Source of the DNA: Pseudomonas fluorescens
GTDB taxonomy: Bacteria > Pseudomonadota > Gammaproteobacteria > Pseudomonadales > Pseudomonadaceae
Direction of reading: 5' to 3'
Assembly (NCBI RefSeq): GCF_001307275.1
Contig: NZ_CP012831.1
Location: 5,882,501-5,946,500 of the forward strand
Length of the DNA stretch: 64,000 nt
Positions 1 to 8,690 of this stretch are shown here, one piece after another. The notes under the pieces were generated by a model. The model worked only from the letters and a program-made list of their open reading frames with translations. It had not been told where the DNA came from and searched no databases. Position numbers and translations under genes: made by a program. Every line of letters begins with the position of its first letter. Positions within the stretch are counted from its first letter, which is position 1.

Positions 1-1626
1 GGTCAGTTGCTGGAAGCGTACGCAGGCGTGGCGCAGGCGTTTGCGCTGGCTGCCGCGGGGGCGATGCCGCCAAGGCATGCCACCGAGCCAGCCGGCCAGG
101 CAGTCGAGCACCGGCCAGTCGGCTTCGCTGAGGGTTTGCCGGGCGCCTTCCAGGGCCTGGTTGAAAAACACCTGGTCTTCAGCAGAGCGCCCCAACGGCG
201 TGATGTAGGTGCGATACACCGGGAAATGCACGACCAATTCCTGCAAGGCCCGCCGAATCGCGCCCAGGGTCAGGTCGCGGGTCATCACATCGTCCCGGGC
301 CACCTGCAGCAGGGCCTGGGCAACGCTTTCGAAATCCCCGGCCAAGGAGCCATTGAGTATCTGCTGGCGAGCCAGGCGGGCTTCTTCGATGAAGTGCGCC
401 GGCCGCTCACTGTGCCGGCTCCAGAATTCGGCAAGGGGGGCGGCACCGGCCGGGTCATGCTGCAACAGCGAGACCTGGTTCATGAACTCGTAGCCGGTAC
501 TGCCGTCGATGTTCCAGTCCCGCCGCAACGTCTCGCCATCGCCGAGGATCTTCTCGACGAAAATCGGCAGGTGTCGGCTCGGCGACAGCGAGTTCACGCG
601 TCGGCGCAATTTGCGGCAGTAACCACGAGGGTCGGCAAGACCGTCGATGTGATCGATCCGCAGCCCATCCACCAACCCTTCGCCGATCAATTCGAAGATC
701 TTGGCATGGGTGGCTTCGAATACCGCCGGACGCTCGACCCGCAGCCCGCCCAGTTCATTGACATCGAAAAAGCGCCGCCAATTGATGTCGTCCGCCGCGG
801 TGCGCCAGCTGGCGAGCCGGTAGCTCTGGCGCTCCAGCAACTGATGCAGGCGTTCGAAACCCTGGGGCTGGGTAGCGTCGTAGCCAGCCAGGTTGGCCTC
901 GATGGCGGCCAGGATGCCGGCGTGTGCCGCCAGGTCCCGCAACTCCGTTTGCAACGGGCGAGCGAGGGCGTGGGCATCGGTCTGGTAATTCAGCGTGGTG
1001 AAGCGCTCAGCCAGGATCTTGAGCGATTCGGCCTGTTCGACGGGCAGGGTTTCGGCGGGTTTGAGCAGCTCGCCGTAGTGCATCGGGCAAATCGGGAAGC
1101 GGTGTTCATAGTGCTCGACGTAGAAGCTGCCGTGGGTGGCATCGAAGCGCAGTTGCAAGGTGCCTTCCTGCAAGGCCACGCCGTAGTCGCTGCCCAGGAA
1201 CGGCAGCAACAACTGGCCTTCCATCAGCGGGTCGGGGGAATGCCACTGGATGTCGAAGAACTCGCCGTACGGGCTGAGTCGACCCCATTCCAGCAGATCC
1301 AGCCACCAGGGATTGTCATTGCCGCCGACGGCCATGTGATTGGAGACGATGTCCAGGATCAAGCCCATCCGGTGCTCGCGCAAGGCTGCAACCAGGCGCT
1401 TGAGCGCGGCTTCGCCACCCAGCTCGGGGTTGACCAGGGTCGGATCGACCACGTCGTAGCCGTGCATGGAGCCGGCCCGGGCCTTGAGCAGCGGAGAGGC
1501 ATAAATGTGGCTGATGCCCAACGCGGCGAAGTACGGTACCTGGGGTATGGCGTCGTCCAGGGTGAAGCCTTTATGGAACTGCAGGCGCAACGTTGCCCGC
1601 AGAGGTTGGATCAATGGTTGTTTCAT
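1..1626 (-). CDS. treY: Maltooligosyl trehalose synthase, N-terminal 542 residues (cut by window start)
   Basis: Converts the reducing end of maltooligosaccharides into an alpha,alpha-1,1 linkage, giving maltooligosyl trehalose, the substrate of TreZ. The minus-strand reading frame stays open from the ATG at 1626 to base 1, so the C-terminal part lies outside the window (the family is about 900 residues). The glycoside hydrolase 13 region I motif reads ILDIVSNHMAVGGN (about residues 90-103), preceded by the TreY-like YASPLLKARAGSMHGYDVVD. The start codon overlaps the malQ stop as ATGA, which indicates translational coupling in the glgA-treZ-malQ-treY operon. The gene order is the same as in P. 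aeruginosa PA2165-PA2162. Identification is firm. Confidence 0.93.
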   Translation of the reverse strand, partial: MKQPLIQPLRATLRLQFHKGFTLDDAIPQVPYFAALGISHIYASPLLKARAGSMHGYDVVDPTLVNPELGGEAALKRLVAALREHRMGLILDIVSNHMAVGGNDNPWWLDLLEWGRLSPYGEFFDIQWHSPDPLMEGQLLLPFLGSDYGVALQEGTLQLRFDATHGSFYVEHYEHRFPICPMHYGELLKPAETLPVEQAESLKILAERFTTLNYQTDAHALARPLQTELRDLAAHAGILAAIEANLAGYDATQPQGFERLHQLLERQSYRLASWRTAADDINWRRFFDVNELGGLRVERPAVFEATHAKIFELIGEGLVDGLRIDHIDGLADPRGYCRKLRRRVNSLSPSRHLPIFVEKILGDGETLRRDWNIDGSTGYEFMNQVSLLQHDPAGAAPLAEFWSRHSERPAHFIEEARLARQQILNGSLAGDFESVAQALLQVARDDVMTRDLTLGAIRRALQELVVHFPVYRTYITPLGRSAEDQVFFNQALEGARQTLSEADWPVLDCLAGWLGGMPWRHRPRGSQRKRLRHACVRFQQLT

Positions 1627-3701
1627 CGGTCACGCTCGTTCGCCTGAAGTCTGGCGCAGGCGAGTATTTCCAGACGCCGGGCGGCGTCCGGGTGATCCAG
1701 CAACGCCTGGCTCTGCCGGGCCAGGCGGCGGCGCCAATTGGGATGGGTGTCGATGGTGCCGGGCAGGTTGGCCTGCTCCTCGATGCCCAGAGCATCTTCG
1801 AGCGGCAACAACACCAGCGGTGCGCGGGTGTGACCGAGGAAACGCACGCTGGCATCCAGCACCTGGTCGGTCTCGCGGTGTTCTTCGCGAAAATTCTGCG
1901 GATCCTGATTCAGCGCATGGCGCAGACCTTCGCGTTCGCGCTCGCGGTGCTTGCGCCAGTCCATTTCGGTGTGGGAGTCGATCAGGTCCAGCCGGGCGTT
2001 CCAGTCGATGTCGTGACCGTGCCACCAGCCGTTGAGCGTTGGCAAGTCATGGGTGCTGGTGGTGGCGAGGGCGTTGTCCGGCCAGTCGAGGATGGGTTTG
2101 AAATGGGTGTTGTCCTGTTCGAACAGCAGCACGCGCATGCCGAGGATCGAGCGGGCGCTGAGTTTGTCCCGCAAGCCATCCGGCACGGTACCGAGGTCTT
2201 CGCCCAGCACGATGGCCTGGTGCCGATGGGATTCCAGCGCCAGCAGGCGCAACAGGTCGTCCACCGGGTAATACAGGTAGGCACCGTCGCTGGGTGGGGC
2301 GTCGTTGGGAATCACCCAGAGCCGTTGCAAGCCCATGACATGATCGATGCGCAAGCCACCGGCGTGGGCAAAGTTGGCCCTTAGCATTTCAATGAAGGCG
2401 CGAAAGCCGTTGCGCACCAGGCCTTCCGGGGAAAACGCCGAAATGCCCCAGCCTTGGCCGGAGCGATTGAGAATGTCCGGCGGTGCGCCTACGGTCAACG
2501 AGGCGAGCAGTTCGTCCTGCCGGCTCCAGGCCTGGCTGCCAGCGCCATCGGCACCTACCGCCAGGTCGGCGATCAGGCCGATGCCCATGCCGCTGGATTT
2601 GGCTGCGCTCTGGGCGCGTTCCAGGCAGCGGGCGATCAACCATTGGCAAAAGGCGTAGAAACCGATTTCGTCGGCATTTTCTTCGGCGAAATGGGCCAGG
2701 ACCGCGCTGCGCGGATCGCGCCATTCTTCCGGCCACTGCCGCCAGTCGAGGCTTTCGCCACGGGCGGCGCGTTCGGCCTGCAAGGCCTCGAAGCGGCAAT
2801 GGTTTTCCAGGGCTTCGCCGCTGGTGTGGCGGAAACTGCTGAAGTCTTCATGCAGCGGATGCGCGCCCTGGCTGAACCCGTCGTACAGGGCGCGGAGGAT
2901 TTTCTGCTTGGCCTGGGCGGCGACTGGCCAATCGATCAGCGGCTGCTCTTCCAGGTTGCGCAGTTGGTTGGTCAAGCCGGTGGCGTCGATGGCGGTGCGC
3001 AGGGCGCGTTCACCGAGGATGGTGCCGGGGGCGGCGTACAGGCTGTTGAGGAACAGTCGGCTGGAAGGCGAGTAAGGGCTGTAGCGCCCGGTGTCGCTGC
3101 TGAACATCGCGTGCATCGGGCTGATGGCAATGGCCTCGGCGCCGCGCTCGCCAGCCACCCGAGCCAGCTCTTCCAGGGCTTGGGTATCACCGAAGCCGCC
3201 GTCACCGGAGCGTCGCAAGGCATACAGCTGCGCGCTCAGGCCCCAGGCCCGGGGCGTCGGGTCGTCCACCGCATCGGCCACGCTGTAGCAGCGGGCGGGC
3301 GCCACGGCCAGGGTGAAATGCTGGTCCCGGATGCTGACATGCTGATAACCCACGGGGACCATGCCCGGCAGCCTGCCGTCGGCATCGAGGTTCAGATTCA
3401 GTGTCGCGCCGTCTTCGAGCTTGATTTCGCAGGGTATCCCGGCCTCGAAGTAGCGGCTCAAGTCCAGGCTGGCCCCGACGTCGGCGGTGATCAGCGGTGG
3501 CAGTTGATGGTTCTGTTGATCTTCCTGCAGCTGCAGCAGGCTGGCATCGATTTCCTGGGCGCTGCCGGCTGGATGGCCCAGGCCCGTGAGGACTGAACGC
3601 AAGACCGCCGGCGAGACTTTCTGGGCCCGGCCATTGGCATCGATCCAATCCACCGCCAGGCCCGCTCGGCCGGCGAGGATTTCCAGTTGCGCATCGCTCA
3701 T
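1623..3701 (-). CDS. malQ: 4-alpha-glucanotransferase (amylomaltase)
   Basis: 692 residues, GH77 family. Disproportionates maltooligosaccharides by moving glucan segments between 4-OH acceptors, feeding chains of suitable length to TreY/TreZ. Visible family motifs are GLRIDHVMGL with the nucleophile Asp, GEDLGTVPDGLR with the acid/base Glu, and STHDLPTLNGWW with the third acidic residue. The N-terminal ~130 residues are the small helical and beta extension usual in bacterial MalQ. It overlaps treZ upstream (3698-3701) and treY downstream (1623-1626) by four bases each, so the three are co-translated. Location is cytoplasmic. Nothing unusual seen. Confidence 0.95.
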   Translation of the reverse strand: MSDAQLEILAGRAGLAVDWIDANGRAQKVSPAVLRSVLTGLGHPAGSAQEIDASLLQLQEDQQNHQLPPLITADVGASLDLSRYFEAGIPCEIKLEDGATLNLNLDADGRLPGMVPVGYQHVSIRDQHFTLAVAPARCYSVADAVDDPTPRAWGLSAQLYALRRSGDGGFGDTQALEELARVAGERGAEAIAISPMHAMFSSDTGRYSPYSPSSRLFLNSLYAAPGTILGERALRTAIDATGLTNQLRNLEEQPLIDWPVAAQAKQKILRALYDGFSQGAHPLHEDFSSFRHTSGEALENHCRFEALQAERAARGESLDWRQWPEEWRDPRSAVLAHFAEENADEIGFYAFCQWLIARCLERAQSAAKSSGMGIGLIADLAVGADGAGSQAWSRQDELLASLTVGAPPDILNRSGQGWGISAFSPEGLVRNGFRAFIEMLRANFAHAGGLRIDHVMGLQRLWVIPNDAPPSDGAYLYYPVDDLLRLLALESHRHQAIVLGEDLGTVPDGLRDKLSARSILGMRVLLFEQDNTHFKPILDWPDNALATTSTHDLPTLNGWWHGHDIDWNARLDLIDSHTEMDWRKHREREREGLRHALNQDPQNFREEHRETDQVLDASVRFLGHTRAPLVLLPLEDALGIEEQANLPGTIDTHPNWRRRLARQSQALLDHPDAARRLEILACARLQANERDR

Positions 3702-5500
3702 TGGCGCTCTCCAGTGATGTTGGGCAAGGTTGTCGCCTGCGTCAGACTGACCAGCGCGCTGTAGGGCGCAAGGACGCCCTGTTGCAACAGACCCACGACC
3801 TGCTGCGGATGTTCGAAAAGAATGCGTGCCTCTTCCGGGGCGTGGTGTTCGACGGGCTGGTCGCCAAGGTTCAGGTCGATGCGCAACACACTGCCATCGC
3901 CCAGTCGCCAGCGTGCGCTGACAGCACCACGGCCCAGCACATCGGCCCCCAGGGCCTGGGTACCGGGCAGGCGCGGGACGATCTCTTCACGGCGGATTTT
4001 CAGCAGTTGGCGATACAGCGCCTCGCTGGCTTGCTGCTCCGCGCGTTGCGATTCCAGGCTTGGACGTGAAGCCTCGAAGGTGCTGGCCGCGTTGGGGTCG
4101 GGAATCCGCTCGCGTTTCTGCGGATCGGCAAAGGCGCTGAACGCCTTGAACTCGTTGCGTCGGCCTTCGCGCACGAGTTCTGCCAGTTCGCCGTGATGAC
4201 TGGTAAAAAACAGGAACGGTTGTTCGGCGGCCACCTCATCGCCCATGAACAGCAGCGGGATCATCGGTGACAACAGCAACAAGGCTGTCGCCGCTTGCAA
4301 GGCCTGGGGCGCGGCGAGCTGATGCAGGCGTTCGCCCAGGGCACGGTTGCCGATCTGGTCATGGTTCTGCAGGAACAGCACGAATGCGCTCGGTGGCAGG
4401 TGACCGCTGGGTTCGCCCCGGGATTCGCCGTGGCGATTGGTGTGACCCTGGAAGACGAAACCCTGGCTCAGGCAACGTGCCAGTTGTTCCGTCGGCTGCT
4501 CGGCATAGTCGGCGTAGTAGGCGTCGGTCTCGCCAGTCAGCAGTACGTGCAAGGCATTGTGGCCATCGTCGTTCCACTGGGCGTCGTAGCCCTGTTCCAG
4601 CAGGCTGGCCTGGTTGTGTTCGTTTTCCACGGTCAGCCAGACATGCCGGACCGGGTCCACCTGTTCGCGCACCCTGGCCGCCAGCTCCTGGAGAAAGTCC
4701 GGGTCTTCGATGGCGTGTACCGCGTCGAGGCGCAGGCCGTCGAAGCGGTATTCCAGCAGCCACATGAGCGCATTGTCGATGAAGAAGTCCCGCACTTCGC
4801 GGCGGCGGAAATCGATCGCCGCGCCCCAGGGCGTGTGCTTGTCTTCGCGGAAGAAGCCCTTGGCATAGCGGTGCAGGTAGTTGCCGTCGGGGCCGAAGTG
4901 GTTGTAGACCACATCCAGGATGACGGACAGCCCATGGCCGTGGGCGCTGTCGATCAGATGCTTGAGCTGTTCAGGCGTGCCGTAGGAGGCTTGGGGCGCG
5001 TAGGGCAGGACCCCGTCGTAGCCCCAGTTGCGATCGCCGGGAAACTGCGCCAGCGGCATCAGCTCGATGGCGGTGACGCCCAGCCCGGCCAGGCGGGCCA
5101 AATGCTGTTCGACACCGTTGAAACCGCCCAGGGCGCCCACGTGCAATTCGTAGATCACGGCTTCGTGCCAGGGGCGGCCGGACCATTGGGTATGCCGCCA
5201 TGGGTAGGCATGGGGGTCGACCACCACGCTGTGGCGGTCGATGTCGCCGGCCTGGGCGCGAGAGGCCGGATCGGGCACCTCCAGCTCGCCATCGATGTTG
5301 TAGCGGTAGCGGGTGCCGGCGGGGCAACGGGTCTGGATCATGAACCAGCCGTCGGCTTGGGGCAGTAGCGGTATCGAATCTCCAGTGTCGAGTTCGACAC
5401 TGACAAAAAAGGCATCCGGGGCCCAGAGGGTGAAGCGGGCGTGCTCGTCATCCAGCATGACCGCCCCGTGGGTCCATGTCTCAGGCGTCCTTGACGTCAT
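3698..5500 (-). CDS. treZ: Malto-oligosyltrehalose trehalohydrolase
   Basis: 600 residues, GH13. Hydrolyses the alpha-1,4 bond next to the trehalose end of maltooligosyl trehalose and releases free trehalose, a compatible solute. An N-terminal CBM48-like beta domain (HARFTLWAPDAFFVSVEL) is followed by the catalytic barrel with VILDVVYNHFGPDGN (about residue 190), FDGLRLDAVHAI (about 255), LTVENEHNQ (about 290) and LQNHDQIGN (about 380). The start ATG at 5500 has GAGG six bases upstream, lying inside the glgA stop region, and only 7 bases separate the two genes. Part of the trehalose/glycogen operon. Confidence 0.95.
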   Translation of the reverse strand: MTSRTPETWTHGAVMLDDEHARFTLWAPDAFFVSVELDTGDSIPLLPQADGWFMIQTRCPAGTRYRYNIDGELEVPDPASRAQAGDIDRHSVVVDPHAYPWRHTQWSGRPWHEAVIYELHVGALGGFNGVEQHLARLAGLGVTAIELMPLAQFPGDRNWGYDGVLPYAPQASYGTPEQLKHLIDSAHGHGLSVILDVVYNHFGPDGNYLHRYAKGFFREDKHTPWGAAIDFRRREVRDFFIDNALMWLLEYRFDGLRLDAVHAIEDPDFLQELAARVREQVDPVRHVWLTVENEHNQASLLEQGYDAQWNDDGHNALHVLLTGETDAYYADYAEQPTEQLARCLSQGFVFQGHTNRHGESRGEPSGHLPPSAFVLFLQNHDQIGNRALGERLHQLAAPQALQAATALLLLSPMIPLLFMGDEVAAEQPFLFFTSHHGELAELVREGRRNEFKAFSAFADPQKRERIPDPNAASTFEASRPSLESQRAEQQASEALYRQLLKIRREEIVPRLPGTQALGADVLGRGAVSARWRLGDGSVLRIDLNLGDQPVEHHAPEEARILFEHPQQVVGLLQQGVLAPYSALVSLTQATTLPNITGERQ

Positions 5501-5507
5501 TGTTACC

Positions 5508-7079
5508 TCATTGTCTGGCCGATTTTCCCAGTGACTTCGCCACCAGCTGTTCGTAGAGTTCGGCGTAGGGTTCCACGGCCTGGCACCAGTTGAACGGTGC
5601 CGACATGGCCCGGCAGCGCATGGCGTTGAGCAGGTCGGGGAACTCGAAGACCTTGAAGGCCCGGCTCAAGGCCTGCTGGTAGCTCTCCACGGTGGACTCA
5701 TCGAACAGGAAACCGGTGACGCCATCTTCGATGGTGTCCGCCAGGCCTCCGGTATTGCGCGCCACCGGCAGCGAGCCGAAACGTTGGGCGTACATCTGGC
5801 TCAAGCCGCAGGGCTCGTAGCGCGAGGGCATCAGCAGGAAATCGCTGCCGGCGAACATCCGCCGCGCATCGGTTTCGTTGAAGCCGATACGCACGCCGAT
5901 GCGGCCGGGGAAGCGCAGTGCCAGTTCGCGCATGGCCTGTTCTTCCTCCGGTTCGCCGCGGCCGATGATGGCGATCTGGCCGCCAGATTCGACGATGAAC
6001 TCGGCGACCGCTTCGGTCAGGTCCAGGCCTTTCTGGTAGACCAGGCGCGACACCACGGCGAACAGCGGGCCAGGGGAGTCGTCGAGGCCAAACAGTTCAC
6101 GCACATGGCTGGCGTTGACGGCCTTGCCTTCCCAGTCGCCCATGGCGAACTGACGGAACAGGTGGGTGTCGGTGGCCGAGTCCCAGCTTTCATCAATGCC
6201 GTTGGGGATGCCGCTGAGCAAGCCTTGTTGGGTCTTGGCAGCCAGGAAACCGTCGAGTCCGCAACCAAACGCCGGGGTGGTGATCTCCTGGGCGTAGGTG
6301 GCGCTGACTGTGGTGATGTGGCTGGAGTAGGCCATCCCGGCCTTGAGGAACGACAGTTTGCCGTAGAACTCCATGCCTTCCTGTTGCAGGGCGTGCTCGG
6401 GGATGCCCAGTTCCGGGCAGGATGCCAGGCTGACCACGCCCTGGTACGCCAGGTTGTGGATGGTGAACAGGGTCGGGGTGCGTTGCCCGCGCCAGTGCAT
6501 GTAGGCCGGCGCCAGTCCTGCTGGCCAGTCGTGGGCGTGGACCAGGTCCGGGCACCAGTGGATCTGTGCCAGGTTGGCGGCGATGTCGGCGGCGGCCAGG
6601 CCCAGGCGGGCGAAGCGAATGTGGTTGTCCGGCCAGTCGCGACCGTTGTTGGCACCGTAGGGAGAGCCTTCGCGGGCAAACAGTTCCGGGCAGATGAGTA
6701 CGTAGATCACCAGGCCGTCGGCCATGTCCATGCGCCCGATCTTGCAGGGCGGCAGTGCTGCGTGGCCGCCCAGTTCGCCGACGATGTGGATCGGATTGCC
6801 GCTGTTCATCACTTGCGGATAGCCAGGGATCAGCACCCGGACATCATGCAGCCCGGCCATGGCCCGGGGCAGTGCCGAGGACACATCGCCCAGGCCGCCG
6901 GTCTTGACCAGGTCGGCGATTTCCGAGGTGACGAACAAGACTTTCTTGCGATTGGGATTCTGTCGAACGACGGGGAGCAGTGCCTTGCCGCCGGTGGCCA
7001 GCACCGGAGCCGTCGGCGATTCGGCCGCCGGCGGTAATTGAGAACGGACTTGTTGTGGTTCCAAGGCAGCACTGATCAT
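5508..7079 (-). CDS. glgA: Glycogen synthase (ADP-glucose type)
   Basis: 523 residues from ATG at 7079, GT5 family. Elongates alpha-1,4-glucan from ADP-glucose. After a ~44-residue low-complexity N-terminal extension the Rossmann start VLFVTSEIADLVKTGGLGDV carries the KTGGL ADP-glucose loop; the C-terminal domain has SRYEPCGLSQMYAQRFG and NTGGLADTIEDG. The start is chosen at the ATG with GGGAGA five bases upstream; a longer frame reaches 7163 but lacks a ribosome site and begins with non-family sequence. It is the first gene of the operon glgA-treZ-malQ-treY, linking glycogen turnover to trehalose production. Confidence 0.94.
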   Translation of the reverse strand: MISAALEPQQVRSQLPPAAESPTAPVLATGGKALLPVVRQNPNRKKVLFVTSEIADLVKTGGLGDVSSALPRAMAGLHDVRVLIPGYPQVMNSGNPIHIVGELGGHAALPPCKIGRMDMADGLVIYVLICPELFAREGSPYGANNGRDWPDNHIRFARLGLAAADIAANLAQIHWCPDLVHAHDWPAGLAPAYMHWRGQRTPTLFTIHNLAYQGVVSLASCPELGIPEHALQQEGMEFYGKLSFLKAGMAYSSHITTVSATYAQEITTPAFGCGLDGFLAAKTQQGLLSGIPNGIDESWDSATDTHLFRQFAMGDWEGKAVNASHVRELFGLDDSPGPLFAVVSRLVYQKGLDLTEAVAEFIVESGGQIAIIGRGEPEEEQAMRELALRFPGRIGVRIGFNETDARRMFAGSDFLLMPSRYEPCGLSQMYAQRFGSLPVARNTGGLADTIEDGVTGFLFDESTVESYQQALSRAFKVFEFPDLLNAMRCRAMSAPFNWCQAVEPYAELYEQLVAKSLGKSARQ

Positions 7080-7394
7080 AAATATCTCCCATTTTCTCGA
7101 TCTGTTTCCGGCAAGCGCCAGAGCTGTTGTTTCATTGGCCAAATCCTGCGGCCAGGCGCACAAGCGCTACGCAAGGAAAGCGACGGCTACCCAAACGCGG
7201 CGAAGCGAATCAGCTGAAGGAGCTGTTGCAATGACCAGTGCAAGGACTGCACCAGTCGCTGTTGCCCTACCTCTAACCTGACCTGTCGCCGTTGCGAAAA
7301 GTTTCGACTTTTTTTCGTCTGGATGACCGGTCGGTTTTCCCCCCGGTTAGGCAGTCTAGGTCATATCCTAGAGCGGTGCGCCTCGGTTCGTCGC

Positions 7395-7407
7395 ATTGTC
7401 CGACAAT
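7395..7407. promoter_or_regulatory. Perfect 13-bp palindrome (possible operator)
   Basis: ATTGTCCGACAAT, two 6-base arms around a single C, about 316 bases upstream of the glgA start. No regulator with this site is recognised; it could be chance. Confidence 0.25.
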
Positions 7408-7607
7408 CACGTTTTTTAGCGGCAATGTCTTACACGACGAAGGGGAATACGCACCGACGAAGTGCAGTTTCCTGCAAAGAAAAAAGTGTAGGGGGAGGGC
7501 GTTGGTTCATTGGCGTGCGCGATGGAATGGCGCGATGCACCATTGGAGGGCGGGCGAGATAGAGGCGTTTTGATGGCTAATAGCATCCTTGGAAGCACGC
7601 TGTTTCC

Positions 7608-7691
7608 TGTGGGAGCGAGCTCGTGATAGAGGTGTGTCAGGCACAAACCTGCAACTGATCCTCCGCTATCGCGAGCAAGCTCGCTCCCACA
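7608..7691. repeat. REPIN (inverted pair of REP palindromes), left arm degraded
   Basis: Left arm TGTGGGAGCGAGCTCGTGATAG lacks bases compared with the intact right arm CTATCGCGAGCAAGCTCGCTCCCACA; ~40 bases between them. It is the same element family as the other intergenic repeats here. Confidence 0.8.
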
Positions 7692-7716
7692 GAAAAAGTG
7701 GGGATGCTCCTCCGGT

Positions 7717-8679
7717 TCAGCCCGGCGGCGTCAGCAACCGAATCGGTTGGCCCGCCGCCCAGGCCAGCAGGTCTTCGATCATCAGGGAATAGAACTGCTG
7801 GTAATTCTGTCGGCTGACATAACCCACATGAGGCGTGGCCAGCACGTTCTCCAGGGTGCGGAATGGATGGGCCAGAGGCAAGGGCTCCTGGGCGAAGACG
7901 TCCAGGGCGGCACCGGCCAGGCGCCGGTGCCGGAGGGCGTCGATCAGGGCGGCTTCATCGACGATCGGCCCGCGGGAGGTGTTGACCAGCAGCGCCTCGG
8001 GTTTCATCCAGCCCAGCGCCTGGGCATCCACCAGGCCGCGGGTGCGTTCGCCGAGCACCAGGTGGATCGAGAGGATGTCGGCCTGTTCGAACAACGCCTG
8101 CTTGCTGACGTAGGTCACGCCCACTTCGGCGGCCCGCTCGGCGCTGAGGTTCTGGCTCCAGGCGATGACCCGCATGCCGAACACCTGGCCGAACTGCGCC
8201 ACCCGTGTACCGATGCTGCCCAGGCCGAGGATCGCCAGCGTCTTGCCGTGCAGGTCGCCACCCAGGCCTTGCTGCCACAGACCGGCGCGCAAGGCGTTGG
8301 CTTCCTGCACCAGGTTGCGGGCCAGGGCCATGATCAGCGTCCAGGTCAGTTCGGGCGCGGCGTGCTTGTAGCTGTCGGTGCCGCACACCTGGATGCCCAG
8401 CTCGGCGGCGGCCTTCAGGTCCAGGGCGGCATTGCGCATGCCGCCGGTGAGCAGCAGCTTGAGATTGGGCAGGCGGCGCAGCAGGCCTTCGTCGAACACG
8501 GTGCGTTCGCGCATCACGCAGATCACCTCGAAGTGCTGCAAGCGTTCGGCGAGGGTGTCGCGGTCGGCGGGATAGTCGTGAAGAAAGGTCACTTGGCCGA
8601 CGCCGTCCAGCACCGACCAGTCCACCACACCGCGTGCCACATCTTGCCAATCGTCTATGACTGCTATTTGCACCGCCAT
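7717..8679 (-). CDS. D-2-hydroxyacid dehydrogenase family protein
   Basis: 320 residues, NAD(P)-dependent D-isomer specific 2-hydroxyacid dehydrogenase. Nucleotide-binding fold with TLAILGLGSIGTRVAQFG, substrate-binding/catalytic Arg in LLVNTSRGPIVDE, and catalytic His in VLATPHVGYVS. The N-terminal catalytic-domain half begins IAVIDDWQDVARGVVDW, typical of the PdxB/SerA-like subgroup found in Pseudomonas and plant symbionts. The start ATG at 8679 is preceded by GAGGTG; a longer frame continues upstream through the next gene and is not real. The exact substrate cannot be read from the sequence. It is 11 bases downstream of the exported hydrolase gene, so probably co-transcribed with it. Confidence 0.85.
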   Translation of the reverse strand: MAVQIAVIDDWQDVARGVVDWSVLDGVGQVTFLHDYPADRDTLAERLQHFEVICVMRERTVFDEGLLRRLPNLKLLLTGGMRNAALDLKAAAELGIQVCGTDSYKHAAPELTWTLIMALARNLVQEANALRAGLWQQGLGGDLHGKTLAILGLGSIGTRVAQFGQVFGMRVIAWSQNLSAERAAEVGVTYVSKQALFEQADILSIHLVLGERTRGLVDAQALGWMKPEALLVNTSRGPIVDEAALIDALRHRRLAGAALDVFAQEPLPLAHPFRTLENVLATPHVGYVSRQNYQQFYSLMIEDLLAWAAGQPIRLLTPPG

Positions 8680-8690
8680 GGAACACCTCG

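Larger units (their letters stand above)
7080..7716. other. Intergenic region upstream of glgA
   Basis: 637 bases between glgA (reads leftward from 7079) and the end of the hydroxyacid dehydrogenase gene. No convincing coding frame was found: the short frames have unconserved-looking, low-complexity translations and no ribosome site. It should hold the promoter of the glgA operon. It contains one short palindrome (7395-7407), a T-run at 7309-7316 and a degraded REPIN (7608-7691). The length is unusual for this gene-dense window, so an unrecognised small RNA is possible but not supported by anything specific. Confidence 0.5.

Noticed and set aside
7..1647. 546-residue open frame on the plus strand
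   Set aside because: It is the antisense shadow of treY; the minus-strand frame has clear GH13 motifs and the plus translation has none.
7416..7646. 76-residue minus-strand frame in the glgA upstream gap
   Set aside because: No ribosome site, crosses the REPIN and has a low-complexity translation.
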